Part shown: positions 1 through 11,551 of the stretch, one piece after another
Layout of the letters: every line of letters begins with the position of its first letter
Position numbering within the stretch: position 1 is the stretch's first letter
Assembly (NCBI GenBank): GCA_017415805.1
Contig: JAFQEC010000033.1
Span: forward strand, 1 to 54,672
DNA: 54,672 bases
Source of the DNA: Clostridia bacterium
Lineage (GTDB): Bacteria > Bacillota > Clostridia > Oscillospirales > CAG-272
Reading direction: 5' to 3'
Position numbers and translations under genes: made by a program
Notes under the pieces: generated by a model
Told to the model about the DNA's origin: nothing
The model's input: only the letters and a program-made list of their open reading frames with translations
The model's database searches: none

Positions 1-908
1 CGCGCGCGAAACTCCTCATATTCCTGCTCGCTTGCAAACAGCGGTGCAAGGGTGACCGTGTCGGTCTTGGCCGAGGCCGAGGCCTCGACGCGTGCGATCA
101 GATCGTCATAGGTAAAGGACTGCGAGAGCCCTGCGGCGTAAAAGGCCGCGCCCAGCGCCACCGAAACGCGCGCGTATTCGGGGAAGATGGCGTTTTCGGG
201 ATCGAGCTTGAGGACGTGCAGGAACTGGCGGCGCAGGCCCTCGTTAAAGGACAAAGGCCCACCGAGGAACATGACCTTGCCCGTGATGCGGCGGCCTTGC
301 GCGAGGCCCGCGATGGTCTGATTGACCACAGCGCGGAAGATGCTGGCCGCAATATCGGCCTTGGATGCGCCCTGATTGAGCAGAGGCTGCACGTCGGTCT
401 TGGCGAACACGCCACAGCGCGATGCGATGGGATAGATGCGCTCGGCCGTGAGCGAGAGGGCGTCCATTTCCTCGACCGTGAGGTCGAGCAGTGTGGCCAT
501 TTGGTCAATAAACGCACCCGTGCCGCCCGCGCAAGAGCCGTTCATGCGCTCGTCGGTGCCGCCGTCAAAGAAAATGACCTTGGCATCCTCGCCGCCCAGC
601 TCCACCACCACGTTGGTGTCGGGCTGAAGGTGACGGACGGTCTCACCCGTGGCAAAGACCTCCTGCACGAAGGGCAGCCCCGCCGCGCGCGCAAGACCAA
701 GACCCGCCGAGCCCGAGATGGCGACCTTGACGGGGGTGCTGCCGATCTGCTCGCGCAGGCGCGCCAGGATCTCCAGCGTTTTGGTGCGTACCTGTGAGAA
801 GTGGCGCTCGTAGCACTGGTATGTAAGGACACCGTCCTGCTGCAGCACCACCTTTGCGGTGGTCGAGCCGATGTCGATGCCCAAAAGAGCATAGGTTGAT
901 TTACTCAT
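1..908 (-). CDS. 2-hydroxyacyl-CoA dehydratase activase, BadF/BcrA/HgdC family (5' part only)
   Basis: The gene runs off the left edge; about 302 N-terminal residues are visible. The start is ATG at 908, with GGAG about 7 nt upstream. The N-terminus carries the ASKHA phosphate-1 loop (GIDIGST near residues 10-16), followed by VELGGEDAK and NGSCAGGTGAF, whose Cys matches the position of the bridging [4Fe-4S] ligand in HgdC-type activases. A second candidate ligand lies in the SRCGVF segment. Known family role: an ATP-driven one-electron donor that activates (R)-2-hydroxyacyl-CoA dehydratases. The ELGGEDAK/CAGGTGAF variant is typical of very long clostridial proteins (about 1400 residues) in which activase and dehydratase-like domains are fused, so the full gene may extend several kb beyond the window (inference). 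It is separated from ftsH by two strong hairpins. Confidence 0.85.
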   Translation of the reverse strand, partial: MSKSTYALLGIDIGSTTAKVVLQQDGVLTYQCYERHFSQVRTKTLEILARLREQIGSTPVKVAISGSAGLGLARAAGLPFVQEVFATGETVRHLQPDTNVVVELGGEDAKVIFFDGGTDERMNGSCAGGTGAFIDQMATLLDLTVEEMDALSLTAERIYPIASRCGVFAKTDVQPLLNQGASKADIAASIFRAVVNQTIAGLAQGRRITGKVMFLGGPLSFNEGLRRQFLHVLKLDPENAIFPEYARVSVALGAAFYAAGLSQSFTYDDLIARVEASASAKTDTVTLAPLFASEQEYEEFRA

Positions 909-950
909 TTCGGTTCTCCGTTTCTGTTTGCCTGATAGACCGCATTCTTG

Positions 951-1020
951 TTCGCCGCCCACCGCGGTGGGCGGCGAAGAGGAAGGCGGGTCCCATCGGG
1001 CGCAGCGCGCCCGATGGGAC
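951..1020 (-). other. Two tandem perfect hairpins between ftsH and the CoA-dehydratase activase
   Basis: Bases 990-1003 pair with 1007-1020 (14 bp, 3-nt loop), and 951-964 pair with 965-978 (28-base perfect palindrome). Both lie just after the ftsH stop. Neither is followed by a T-run on the minus strand, so they resemble terminators lacking a U-tract, or RNA-stabilising or attenuating stems between ftsH and the next gene. Confidence 0.6.
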
Positions 1021-1026
1021 GGTGGA

Positions 1027-3093
1027 TCATTCCTCGGTGTTCTCGTTCTCATCGGAGTCTTGGGATTGTGAGGACTCCTCAGCTGCGGTGGGGGCGGCGG
1101 CATTTTGGGCAAGGGCCTGCTCCATCGCATCCAGCTCGGCGGCACGCTCCTCCAGCCGCTTCTCCATGGCGCGGCGCTCGTTTTCGTCGCGACTGCGCTG
1201 CTTCTTTTCCTCTGCCAGTGCCTCCAGCTGTTCCATCGTGGCATCCTCGTCCATGGCGGCGGCGAACTGATCGCCCTCCATGATCTCGTGCTTCAAGAGG
1301 AATTCGGCGATAAAGTCCAGCTTCTCGCGCTGCTCGGTAAGGATCCTTTCGGCGGTGGCGTAGCCCTCGTCGATGAGCTTTTTGATCTCGGCATCAATGA
1401 GCGCGGCGGTCTGGGGCGAGCACTTGGTGTCGCTGGAGAAGTCACGCCCGAGGAACACCTCGCTCTCGCCCGAGCCGTACATCACGGGCCCCAGCACGTC
1501 GGACATGCCGAGCTGCGTGACCATCTGGCGCGCGGTCTGTGTGGCGCGCTGAATATCGTTCGAGGCACCGCCCGAGATGTCGCCGAATACGATGGCCTCG
1601 GCCACGCGGCCTGCCAGAAGCTCGGCGATCTTCTCCTTGAGTTCCTCTTTATAAACGCTGTATTTGTCCTCTGCGGGCAGGCTCATGGTATAGCCAAGGG
1701 CACGGCCCGAGGGGATGATCGAAATTTGATGCACGCGGTCCAGATGCGGCAGGATATGCGATACGATGGCGTGACCTGCCTCGTGATAGGCGGTGTTCTT
1801 GCGCTCGCGCTCGCTCATCACGCGCGAGACCTTCTTCGGGCCTGCGATCACGCGAATGAACGCATCGTCAATGTCCTCCATGCCAATCAGGTGCTTGCCG
1901 CGGCGTGCCGCCAGCAGTGCCGCCTCGTTGAGCAGGTTCGCCAGATCCGCACCCGTAAAGCCCGCGGTCTTCTTGGCCACGGTCTCCAGATCCACGCCGT
2001 CCTCCAGAGGCTTGTTGCGCGAATGGACGCGCAGGATCGCCGCGCGGCCCTTGATGTCGGGCGCACCCACGGTGATCTCGCGGTCAAAGCGGCCGGGACG
2101 CAGGAGCGCGGGGTCGAGAATGTCGGGGCGGTTGGTAGCGGCCATCACGATGATGCCGTCGTGCGAGCCAAAGCCGTCCATCTCCACGAGGAGCTGGTTC
2201 AACGTTTGCTCACGCTCGTCGTGTCCGCCGCCAAGGCCTGCACCGCGGTGACGGCCGACGGCGTCGATCTCGTCAATAAAGATGATGCTGGCGGGGGACT
2301 TGCGTGCGGTCTCAAACAGATCGCGCACACGCGATGCGCCCACGCCGACGTACATTTCCACGAAATCCGAGCCCGAGATCGAGTAGAAGGGAACGCCTGC
2401 CTCGCCGGCAACCGCCTTGGCAAGCAGTGTCTTACCCGTACCGGGAGGGCCCACGAGCAGAACGCCGTGGGGGATCTTTGCGCCCAGCGTGGTGAACTTC
2501 TGGGGGGCTTTGAGGAAGTCGACGATCTCCTCAAGCTCCTGCTTTTCCTCGTCTGCACCCGCCACGTCGGCAAAGGTGACCTTATCCTTGCCGTCAACGG
2601 CGGTCTTGGTGCGCGCCTTGCCAAAGCTGTTGAGGCGCGAGCCGCCATGGCCCGAGGAGCGCATCATAAAGAACCAAAGCACCACAAATAGGATGATGAT
2701 CAGCGCGTAGGGGAGTAGGCTCACCCACCAGGGGTAAACGGTCTCGGGCTCAATGTCGTAGCTTTGCAAATTGGCGTTGGTCTTCACATAGTCGCCGCAA
2801 TACTCCTGAAACACGCCCAGCGATTGCAGGCGGTACGAGATCTCCTCGGTCTGCCAAGAGCCGTCGGCGTTTTGCAAGAGCCCGCCTGCCCCGTCGGTCT
2901 TGATGACCTTCATCGTCAGATTAAAGCTCTCGTCAATGGTGAAGCTCTGCACGCGGTCGGCCTCAAAGTAGCCCACTACGTCACCCAGCACAGGCTTTGC
3001 GTTGCTCGTGCCGTGGAAGATCGTGGCCACGATCGCAATGATGATGCCGATCAAGAGCACGTAGAACAGTATGGTTTTCAGTTGGTTCTTCAT
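1027..3093 (-). CDS. ftsH: ATP-dependent zinc metalloprotease FtsH
   Basis: 688 residues, close to the usual FtsH length. The order is TM1 (about 7-27), an extracytoplasmic segment (30-120), TM2 (about 127-145), an AAA+ ATPase and an M41 protease domain. Visible motifs are Walker A GPPGTGKT (215-222), Walker B IIFIDEID (270-277), the second region of homology around 320-338, and zinc motif HEAGH (437-441) with the likely third ligand Asp513 in GGASND. A charged coiled-coil tail follows after about 615, ending in an acidic low-complexity stretch. The protein degrades damaged membrane proteins and short-lived cytosolic regulators at the inner face of the membrane. It is the last gene of the operon starting at 9685 and lies 27 nt after tilS, the classic tilS-(hpt)-ftsH neighbourhood but without hpt. 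RBS GGAGAGG precedes the ATG. Confidence 0.97.
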   Translation of the reverse strand: MKNQLKTILFYVLLIGIIIAIVATIFHGTSNAKPVLGDVVGYFEADRVQSFTIDESFNLTMKVIKTDGAGGLLQNADGSWQTEEISYRLQSLGVFQEYCGDYVKTNANLQSYDIEPETVYPWWVSLLPYALIIILFVVLWFFMMRSSGHGGSRLNSFGKARTKTAVDGKDKVTFADVAGADEEKQELEEIVDFLKAPQKFTTLGAKIPHGVLLVGPPGTGKTLLAKAVAGEAGVPFYSISGSDFVEMYVGVGASRVRDLFETARKSPASIIFIDEIDAVGRHRGAGLGGGHDEREQTLNQLLVEMDGFGSHDGIIVMAATNRPDILDPALLRPGRFDREITVGAPDIKGRAAILRVHSRNKPLEDGVDLETVAKKTAGFTGADLANLLNEAALLAARRGKHLIGMEDIDDAFIRVIAGPKKVSRVMSERERKNTAYHEAGHAIVSHILPHLDRVHQISIIPSGRALGYTMSLPAEDKYSVYKEELKEKIAELLAGRVAEAIVFGDISGGASNDIQRATQTARQMVTQLGMSDVLGPVMYGSGESEVFLGRDFSSDTKCSPQTAALIDAEIKKLIDEGYATAERILTEQREKLDFIAEFLLKHEIMEGDQFAAAMDEDATMEQLEALAEEKKQRSRDENERRAMEKRLEERAAELDAMEQALAQNAAAPTAAEESSQSQDSDENENTEE

Positions 3094-3120
3094 TTGTTCC
3101 TCTCCGTTGGTTATTTGGTA

Positions 3121-4457
3121 TCAGTTGAAAAAGAGAAATACCGTGGTGTCGGGGTCGCGTGCCGCACCGTCACGCAAGCGCGAGAAGGGCACGGCCAGTA
3201 CCCCCTCGTCATCGACGAGCAGGGGCATGCGCGCACGCAGTGAGGGCGTGAGCGCGGCAAGCTCGGGCAGCTTGCGCACCGCCTTGTGCATGCCGCCTTG
3301 GCGGATGCGGTCGCCCGCACGGCGCGGACGCACACACAACTCGCCTTGTACGGCGGCGGATGAAAAGCGGATGCATATGGAGTGTGGATAGGACTGCTTG
3401 GGGGTGTATGCCAAGGGAGCCGCGCCGCGCAGCAGCACGGCAAGCCCCTCGATCGCGGGGATGGGATTCTCGCCCTCGGTCAGCGCGAGCTCGTAATCGG
3501 GTGTGGGCGTGTCGCCGTCCTCGGTGAGCACCAAGCACCCGTGCTCAATGCGTGCCACGGTATGGGGCGGGAGCGAGAGCGCGGCGTGCGGGCGTGCCGT
3601 GTGCACGAGCCCTCGGAGTGCATCCAGATGCACCTCGGCAGGGGCTTGCGGCAAGAGCGCGCGCATCACGCGCACAAAGATCGGACGGGGGAGCGCATCC
3701 AGCGCCGCGATCGAGGGCTCTCGTCCCTCGCGCGCGAGAAATTCGTCGGCCTTCTCCGTGAGATACGCCTCGTCCTCGGCGAGGTTGCGCGCACAGCGCG
3801 CCACCAGGCGCGCGGCCTGCGGTTGCAGGCCGTTTAGCGCGGGCAATACGTCCAGCCGCAGGCGGTTGCGTGTACAGCAACGCTCGGCATTGGTGCTGTC
3901 GTTGACAAAATCCAGCCCGTGCGCGGTGCAATACGCAAGAATGTCGCGCTTGGGCACGAGCAGCAGCGGCCGCACCACGACCGCGCCCTCAAAAAGGGGA
4001 CGGCAGGCGGGGATGCCGCAAAGGCCGTTGAGCCCCGCGCCCCGCAGAAGGTGCTGGAGCACGGTTTCAAGCTGATCGTCGGCATGGTGCGCGGTGGCAA
4101 GCACGCAAAGGTCGTTTTCGCGCATATACGCACCGATCGCGTCGTAGCGCGCCTGGCGCGCCACGGTCTCGATGCTCTCGCCCTGCTCGCGTGCGAGCTG
4201 CGGGACGTTGCGTGTGAGCACGGTGATCGGCACGTTCCATTTTTTTGCCAGTGCGCGGCAAAATGCGGCGTCGCGATCGGCCTCCGCACCCCGAATACCG
4301 TGGTGCACGTGAATGGCGTGCAGGGCACAGCCCGTCTGTACGAGCATGTGAAGCAGTGCCACCGAATCCGCCCCGCCCGAGAGGGCAACGGCGATCGGCG
4401 TTTGGGGCGGCAGGTCGGCCAGCACGTGGGGTGCAACGAAATCGGCGTGCGGCTTCA

Positions 4458-4458
<1 letters not shown>
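3121..4458 (-). CDS. tilS: tRNA(Ile)-lysidine synthase TilS
   Basis: 445 residues. The N-terminal PP-loop ATPase domain has SGGADS at 27-32. It is followed by the ATAHHADDQLET segment and the NDSTNAERCCTRNRLR segment, both hallmarks of TilS, and a C-terminal TilS_C-type substrate-binding domain (from about 355, including RPRRAGDRI). The enzyme converts cytidine 34 of the CAU anticodon of tRNA-Ile to lysidine, changing both decoding and charging from Met to Ile; it is essential in most bacteria. The ATG overlaps the dnaB stop as ATGA, and the RBS GAGGAG lies inside the dnaB end, so the two are translationally coupled. Confidence 0.95.
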
Positions 4459-5822
<1,364 letters not shown>

Positions 5823-5832
5823 AGCGTACCTC

Positions 5833-6279
5833 TTATTGCTCGGTCACGACGAGGTGGATCTTGCCTGCCACGTCGGTGTAGAGCTTAACGTCCAGATCGT
5901 AGCTGCCGTAGGCCTTGATCGGCTCGGGGAGCGAGATCTTGCGCTTGTCAACGGTGATCTTGTGCTCCTTTTCCAGTCGCTCGGCGATCTCCTTCGAGGT
6001 AACCGAGCCGTACAGGCGCCCGTCTGCGCCCGCGCCCACGCGGAACACGAGCTTGAGGGTGTCCAGCTTTTCGGCCGCGGCCTTGGCGGCGGCGCGCTCG
6101 GTGTCGATCTTGTGCTGGCGGGATGCCTCTTTATTGCGCAGCTCGTTCATTGCCTGATTGTCGGCAGGGATCGCGAGCTTGCGGGGAAGCAGAAAGTTTC
6201 TTGCGTAGCCGTCGGAGACCTCGACGAGCTGATCCTTTTTTCCCTGTCCTTTAACGTCTTGTGTGAGAATGACCTTCAT
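5833..6279 (-). CDS. rplI: 50S ribosomal protein L9
   Basis: 148 residues, typical length. The N-terminal rRNA-binding domain starts [17 protein letters not shown] and contains the L9 signature [16 protein letters not shown] (about 24-39). A long central helix (about 42-75) and the C-terminal globular domain with [12 protein letters not shown] follow. It is a structural protein of the large subunit, bound near the L1 stalk. It lies between gdpP (35-nt gap) and dnaB. RBS AAAGGAA precedes the ATG at 6279. Confidence 0.97.
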   Translation of the reverse strand: MKVILTQDVKGQGKKDQLVEVSDGYARNFLLPRKLAIPADNQAMNELRNKEASRQHKIDTERAAAKAAAEKLDTLKLVFRVGAGADGRLYGSVTSKEIAERLEKEHKITVDKRKISLPEPIKAYGSYDLDVKLYTDVAGKIHLVVTEQ

Positions 6280-6314
6280 AATAGTGTTCCTTTCTGACGC
6301 GTAAAAATTGCAAA

Positions 6315-8501
6315 TTATTCGGCGTGATGCTTGTTTTCCAGCTCGGTGAAGAACGCATTGACGGCGTTGCGCAGTGCATCGACTGCGGCCTCCAGCGCGA
6401 TGCCCTTGAGCGCCGCACCTGCCGAGTCAAAGCGGCCGCCGCCGCCCAGACGCTCCAGAATGAGCTGAACGTTGACCGTGCCGTCCGAACGGCCCGAGAT
6501 GTGTACGAGATTGTCGATGACCACAAGCGCGAACGAGGCGTGCACGCCCTTGACGTTGAGCAAGCGGTCAGCCTCCTTGGCGGCGGCCACGCGGTCGTCC
6601 GCGCCGCGCCCCGTGCCGTGGCTCCACGTCAGCCCCACGGTGTTGCCGTGCAGCAGCGTGCAGCCCGAGAAGCTGCGCTCGCAAACATAGTCGGCATAAT
6701 CCTCGTTGAAGAAGGTGTGCACGTACTCGGCGTTTGCGCCCTTGCCGTAGAGGTAGCGCGCGGCATCCAGCGTACGGCTGCCCGTGTTACGGGTGAAGCC
6801 GCCCGTATCCAGCATAATGCCCGAGAGAATGACGCTTGCCACCTCGTCGGAGAGCATCTTGTTGGTCTCGGAGTCGTTTCCGCTTTCGATCTGCTCCAGC
6901 ATCTCGGTCACCAGCTCCGAGGCCGACGAGGCACCGGGGTCGATGTGGTTGATGATGGGCTCAAAGTCGTATTCACCGGTCTGGCGGTGGTGGTCGATGA
7001 TGGCGATGCGCCCCGACACCTGGCGCACGCTGGCGGCCACGTCGGGAGCCTCGATGATCTCAAAGTTGTTGACGTCCGAGAGGATGAGCAGGGTGCGCGG
7101 ACGGATGAGGTCCAGCCCCTTGTGGCCCGAGATGAACATATCGCGATAGACGGGCGAGGCCACCAAGCGCTCGGTCGCGATGCGGAAGTTGGCGTTGGAG
7201 AGATCGGCGATGATCTTGGTGGGCACGCCCGCAAGCAATCCCAGCTGTGCCACGCCGATGCACGAGCCGATCGAGTCGAAGTCGGGGTTGCGGTGACCCA
7301 TGATCAGCAGGTTGTCGGATTCCGAGATCTTGGAGAGCAGGTAGTTCGCCACCACGCGCGACTGCACCTTCGGGCGGCGCTGGAAGGGGCGGGTCTGACC
7401 GCCGTAATAGCGGATGCCGTCCTTGCGGCGCACCGCCACCTGGTCGCCGCCGCGCTGAAGCGCCATGTCAAGCGCCGAGGCGGCGTCCTTGGCACGCTCG
7501 GCCATCGAGCAGTCGGCCAGCGAAACGCCCACCGACACCGTAACGGGAATACTGTACTCGCCAAGGCGGATGCCGCGCACACGGTCAAGCAGGGCGCTGA
7601 ATTTGTCCTCCTCACATTGGCGCAGCTTTTCCTGTGAAAAGAGCAGGAAGTAGCGGTCACGCTCGTACTCGCGCAAAAAGCCGTCCATGGATGCCGCCCA
7701 TTGCAGCAGGATGTCGTCCACCTGGCGCGAGGCGTCGCGGTAGTTGACACGGGTGTACTGCGTCAGCTCCTCGAGGTTGTCAATGTCGATATAGGCCACG
7801 GCGGGCATGTCGCGCTCGGTCTTTTCCTTGAGATTGCAAAGCTCGGTCACGTCGGTAAAGGTGACGAGCTGGTTGATGCGTCCGTTGAGGTTCAGCGGAT
7901 ATGCACGTGCCACATAGCGGTTGCCGTCCCGCAGCTGCACGATGCAGCCGTCACCGTCGGCGGCAAGGGCCTCGGGCGGACGGTCAGCCTCCTCCTCGGC
8001 CGCGGCGCTCATGGCTTCGCTTGTCAGCTTGCCGACCTCGGTGCGCGTGTCCTCGCGCTTGGTGGTCGCATCCAGGATCTCCTGCAGGGTGGTGCCGTTG
8101 CAGATGTCCGAGACCGTTCCGCGAAAGAACGGGTCGGGTGCACCGATCAGATCCTGCAGGGACCGATTGAGCGCGCGCGCGCGCCCTTGCTCGTCCACGA
8201 TGGCGTAGGGCAGATCCACCACGTATTTGAACATGTTGTGCATTTTGGTGTTGAGTGCCTCAAGCAGGATCTGCTCATCGCGTTGCTTGCGCGCCTTGAG
8301 TCGGAAGAACAGATACGTCAGCAGGGCGAGCACCAGATACACGCCAAGAAAAGCCAGCGCTGTTGCGATCGGCGGCATGCTGCTTCCGGCGAGATGCTCG
8401 ACTGCGATGTAAGAGCCGAAGAACAGCACGCCAAGCACGATGCACACGATCAGCGGCGTGCCCGAGTCGGAGCGGTAGGAATGCTCTGCGTTTTTTTGCA
8501 T
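6315..8501 (-). CDS. gdpP: Cyclic-di-AMP phosphodiesterase GdpP (DHH/DHHA1, PAS, degenerate GGDEF)
   Basis: 728 residues. Two TM helices (about 17-36 and 44-67) are followed by a PAS-like domain (about 85-225), a degenerate GGDEF domain (about 232-360) and the DHH-DHHA1 phosphodiesterase. The metal-binding motifs are visible as [11 protein letters not shown] (402-412) and DHHRQTG (503-509). The GGDEF signature position reads [10 protein letters not shown], so cyclase activity is not expected, as in other GdpP proteins. The enzyme hydrolyses c-di-AMP to pApA and so controls potassium, osmotic and cell-wall homeostasis. It starts 3 nt after the yybS stop and precedes rplI, the same order as yybS-yybT-rplI in Bacillus subtilis. 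Confidence 0.95.
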   Translation of the reverse strand: MQKNAEHSYRSDSGTPLIVCIVLGVLFFGSYIAVEHLAGSSMPPIATALAFLGVYLVLALLTYLFFRLKARKQRDEQILLEALNTKMHNMFKYVVDLPYAIVDEQGRARALNRSLQDLIGAPDPFFRGTVSDICNGTTLQEILDATTKREDTRTEVGKLTSEAMSAAAEEEADRPPEALAADGDGCIVQLRDGNRYVARAYPLNLNGRINQLVTFTDVTELCNLKEKTERDMPAVAYIDIDNLEELTQYTRVNYRDASRQVDDILLQWAASMDGFLREYERDRYFLLFSQEKLRQCEEDKFSALLDRVRGIRLGEYSIPVTVSVGVSLADCSMAERAKDAASALDMALQRGGDQVAVRRKDGIRYYGGQTRPFQRRPKVQSRVVANYLLSKISESDNLLIMGHRNPDFDSIGSCIGVAQLGLLAGVPTKIIADLSNANFRIATERLVASPVYRDMFISGHKGLDLIRPRTLLILSDVNNFEIIEAPDVAASVRQVSGRIAIIDHHRQTGEYDFEPIINHIDPGASSASELVTEMLEQIESGNDSETNKMLSDEVASVILSGIMLDTGGFTRNTGSRTLDAARYLYGKGANAEYVHTFFNEDYADYVCERSFSGCTLLHGNTVGLTWSHGTGRGADDRVAAAKEADRLLNVKGVHASFALVVIDNLVHISGRSDGTVNVQLILERLGGGGRFDSAGAALKGIALEAAVDALRNAVNAFFTELENKHHAE

Positions 8502-8503
8502 AG

Positions 8504-9685
8504 TCAGTCTCCTTTTTCGTTGGGCGAGGGCAGAAACCGCGCCATCAGAATGTTGAAGGCACCAAAGAAGGCGGCCAGCGCCAGACCGGTGCCGGGGTTG
8601 CTCCAGAGAACAAAGAGAAGGCCGAACGAGAGGATATACGTGAAGCAGGAACGGGTGCTGCTGCGGGCAAAGAGCGAGACAAAACCGATCAGGGCAAGGC
8701 CGGGCTCAAGCACCGTGGCAAGATTTTGCAGCACAACGCCGCCAACCGTCGCCTGCTCGGCGTTGGCGATCAGAGCCGCCACGAAGGAGAGCACGAACAA
8801 GCCTGCCGAAAAGGGGCTCATAGTAAAGCCGCCCAGCCGCAACGGGATGCGCGGGACCGAGCCAAAGGCCAGCAGCATGCGCAGCAGCGCGCGCCAGGAG
8901 AGATAGGAAAGGATCGCGGCGCCCGAGAGCAGGATGGCGGGCATGAGATTGACGGTCATGGCCGCGGTGTTGATAATGTCCGTATCGGTCATGCCCAGCT
9001 CCATGCCGAGCTCGGCATACTGTGTGCGGGCATCGAAAAACAGCTCGATGATCGCGGAGTTGAGCCGTGCGGCCAGCGTGCCGAGGGGATCGCCCGCGAG
9101 CTGCCCCGTTACGGCAAGCGTGACCACAAAGGCAAGGGCCAGAGCACCTACCAGTGCGCCCGCACCCGCGATGACCGCGGGCGTGTGCGCGCGATAGCCG
9201 AGCACGCACCACGCAAACACCGCCGAGATCGCCAAGGGAAGCAGCACCAGCAAGCCGCGCACGGGGTCGCGCGTGACGAGCGTCGCCCCACCGTAGGCAA
9301 GCAAGGGGATCAGAAAAAGGCAAAGATGACGCAGATCCTTGTAATCGTGATAATGGATCAGCAAAAACGCGCCGCACGCGCCGCCAAGCAGCAGTGCCGC
9401 CGCCACCGCCGTGAGCGAGAAGGAGCTTGTGATGCCGTATACCGCAAGCAGCGGAATACCAAGCCCCAGCATGGCGGGGATAGAGCGCACCAGCGTGTAA
9501 TAGAAGCAGACGGTGGCAATGAGATACAGGGTTGCTGCCTGATGTACCGTGCACAGCGGCACGATGAGCATGGATGCAAGCAGAAAGACCGCGGTGAGTG
9601 TAGCTTGTCCGTGCTCGGGGCGGGTCAGCATGCCCCGCCAGGTGGCAGAGTCGTTTGTGGAAAGTGTCGGTTGCACGGTGGCCAT
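8504..9685 (-). CDS. yybS: DUF2232 (YybS-like) multi-pass membrane protein
   Basis: 393 residues starting at the ATG at 9685 (MATVQ), chosen because AAAGGAGGG lies 7 nt upstream; an in-frame ATG ten codons earlier (9715) has no ribosome binding site and lies almost on the -10 box. About eight or nine hydrophobic segments cover most of the chain, with a basic C-terminus. Identification rests on topology plus position: a DUF2232 protein directly upstream of gdpP is the conserved Firmicutes arrangement. The biochemical function is not known. It is the first gene of a six-gene operon reading to ftsH, with a strong promoter 36 bp upstream. Confidence 0.8.
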   Translation of the reverse strand: MATVQPTLSTNDSATWRGMLTRPEHGQATLTAVFLLASMLIVPLCTVHQAATLYLIATVCFYYTLVRSIPAMLGLGIPLLAVYGITSSFSLTAVAAALLLGGACGAFLLIHYHDYKDLRHLCLFLIPLLAYGGATLVTRDPVRGLLVLLPLAISAVFAWCVLGYRAHTPAVIAGAGALVGALALAFVVTLAVTGQLAGDPLGTLAARLNSAIIELFFDARTQYAELGMELGMTDTDIINTAAMTVNLMPAILLSGAAILSYLSWRALLRMLLAFGSVPRIPLRLGGFTMSPFSAGLFVLSFVAALIANAEQATVGGVVLQNLATVLEPGLALIGFVSLFARSSTRSCFTYILSFGLLFVLWSNPGTGLALAAFFGAFNILMARFLPSPNEKGD

Positions 9686-9720
9686 GTCGACCCTCCTTTG
9701 GAAAACAATATTCATTATAC

Positions 9721-9749
9721 ATTATAACATACTTTTTGTTGATTGTAAA
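9721..9749 (-). promoter_or_regulatory. Sigma-A promoter of the yybS-ftsH operon
   Basis: On the minus strand, TTTACA (9749-9744), a 17-bp spacer and TATAAT (9726-9721). It lies 36 bp upstream of the yybS start. The gap 9686-9989 holds only this promoter and the divergent rimP promoter; no gene is seen there. Confidence 0.8.
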
Positions 9750-9851
9750 CATGCTATATGAAGGAATTGTGAAAATTACAAGAGGGCTGCGCGAATTTTT
9801 CTGTACAGAACGCGCAAAATCACGCTTTTTGAAATTTTTTTCGAAATTCTA

Positions 9852-9880
9852 TTGCAAAATCGGAGAAAACGTGCTATACT
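9852..9880 (+). promoter_or_regulatory. Sigma-A promoter of the rimP-nusA-infB operon
   Basis: TTGCAA (9852-9857), a 17-bp spacer and TATACT (9875-9880). The leader to rimP is about 100 nt. It is divergent from the yybS promoter, with about 100 bp between the two -35 boxes. Confidence 0.8.
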
Positions 9881-9989
9881 ATTTGCAGTATGAAGATTTT
9901 GGATGGGAGCAGGTTCGACGACCTGCTTTTATTATTTGCCCGTCCCGTAAGCGTCGGTATCGCAGGGCACCGACAGAAGGAGAGGCTTT

Positions 9990-10454
9990 ATGGCAGTAAA
10001 AAACGTTGCCGAGACCGTGCGTGAGGGCATCGCGCCGATCGCGGCAGAGCTGGGGCTTTTGCTCTGGGACGTGGAATTTGTCAAGGAGGGTGCGCGCCGC
10101 ATCCTGCGCGTGACGATCGACGCCGAGGCAGGCGTCACCATTGACGACTGTGAGCGCATGCACCGCGCCATTGATCCCGTGCTTGACGAGATCGACCCTA
10201 TCGACACCGCCTACGATCTGGAGGTCAGCTCCCCCGGGATCGAGCGCGATCTGCGCACCGACGCGCACATTGATGCCTCGGTGGGTGAGGAGGTCGAGCT
10301 TCGGCTCTTTGCCCCCGTTGAGGGCAAAAAGAGCTTTGGCGGAATTCTCGCAGGGCGCGACGAGAGTGGCGCGATCCTGCTGGAATGTGACGGCGAGGTG
10401 CGCGCGTTTGCGCGCGATACCGTCGCAAAGCTGCGCACCGTGTATGCATTTTGA
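9990..10454 (+). CDS. rimP: Ribosome maturation factor RimP
   Basis: 154 residues, usual length. The N-terminal domain includes LLLWDVEFVKEG and RILRVTID, and the hallmark YDLEVSSPGIERDL leads into a C-terminal Sm-like domain. RimP is needed for efficient 30S subunit maturation. It is first in the classic rimP-nusA-ylxR-ylxQ-infB operon. The RBS AGAAGGAGAG lies about 6 nt before the ATG. Confidence 0.96.
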   Translation: MAVKNVAETVREGIAPIAAELGLLLWDVEFVKEGARRILRVTIDAEAGVTIDDCERMHRAIDPVLDEIDPIDTAYDLEVSSPGIERDLRTDAHIDASVGEEVELRLFAPVEGKKSFGGILAGRDESGAILLECDGEVRAFARDTVAKLRTVYAF

Positions 10455-10486
10455 CAAGTCAGATAAAGATACGAAAGGATAGAGCC

Positions 10487-11530
10487 ATGGCTACGAAAAA
10501 GAGCAGTAAGGAATCGTTTGTGAATGCCCTTGAGCTCCTGGAGAAGGAGAAGGGGATTCCGAAGGAGTATATGATCGAGAAGATCGAGGCGGCATTGGTA
10601 TCGGCGTACCACAAGGAGTACGGCACCAATGCCAACGTGCGCATTGAGTTCAATCTCGAAAAGGATGACGTGCGCGTGTTCCGTCAGATGCTCGTGGTGG
10701 AGGAGGTCGCCGACCCCGAGAACGAGATTTCCCTTGCCGACGCGAAGGCACTCAGCCGCCGTCACACGCTGGGGCAGACCATTGAGATCAAGGTCAAGAC
10801 CGAGAACTTCCGCCGTCTCTCCGCCGCCGCGGCCAAGTCGGTCATCATCCAGAGCATCCGCGAGGGTGAGCGCAAGGTGATGCAGGACGCATACGAGAGC
10901 CAGCGCGAGGAGATCATCACGGCTACCGTGAGCAAGGTCGATCCCGTCAACGGCAACGTGGTGCTGGATACGGGCACGGGCCGCGCGGTGCTGCTCAAGA
11001 GCGAGCAGATCCCGGGCGAGGAGTTCTACGTCGACGACCGTGTCAAGGTGTTCGTGATGGAGGTCAACAAGGAGGCACGCGGCCCGCTGGTTACGCTTTC
11101 GCGCAGCCACGCAGGTCTGGTTCGCCGCCTGTTTGAGCTGGAGGTCCCCGAGATCGCAGACGGCGTTGTCATGATCAAGGGTGTCTCGCGTGAGGCGGGT
11201 GTGCGCAGCAAGGTTGCGGTCTACTCGCGCGACGAGGATGTCGACCCCGTGGGCGCTTGCATCGGTAACCGCGGCATGCGTATCTCGGGCATCGTGGATG
11301 AGCTGCGCGGTGAGAAGATCGACATCATTCCGTACAGCGAGCAGCCCGAGGAATACATCGCAAGCGCACTCGCCCCCGCGCGTGTGCTGTCGGTCGAGCT
11401 CACGGGTGAGCGTGCCTGCCGCGTGCTGGTCGCGCCCGATCAGCTCTCGCTGGCCATCGGCAGAGAGGGCCTGAATGCACGTCTTGCGGCGCGTCTGACG
11501 GGCTTTAAGATCGACATCAAGGCGGAATAA
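10487..11530 (+). CDS. nusA: Transcription termination/antitermination factor NusA
   Basis: 347 residues from the ATG at 10487 (MATKKSS), preferred over an upstream in-frame ATG at 10451 that overlaps the rimP end, because AAAGGAT lies just before 10487. The domain order is RNA-polymerase-binding N-domain (1-125), S1 (about 139-207), KH1 with the GNRG loop (about 260-263) and KH2 with AIGREGLN (about 323-330). There are no C-terminal acidic repeats, as is usual in Gram-positive NusA. It modulates pausing, termination and rRNA antitermination. It starts 32 nt after rimP. Confidence 0.97.
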   Translation: MATKKSSKESFVNALELLEKEKGIPKEYMIEKIEAALVSAYHKEYGTNANVRIEFNLEKDDVRVFRQMLVVEEVADPENEISLADAKALSRRHTLGQTIEIKVKTENFRRLSAAAAKSVIIQSIREGERKVMQDAYESQREEIITATVSKVDPVNGNVVLDTGTGRAVLLKSEQIPGEEFYVDDRVKVFVMEVNKEARGPLVTLSRSHAGLVRRLFELEVPEIADGVVMIKGVSREAGVRSKVAVYSRDEDVDPVGACIGNRGMRISGIVDELRGEKIDIIPYSEQPEEYIASALAPARVLSVELTGERACRVLVAPDQLSLAIGREGLNARLAARLTGFKIDIKAE

Positions 11531-11551
11531 GCCCCGCTACGGTATCAGAAA

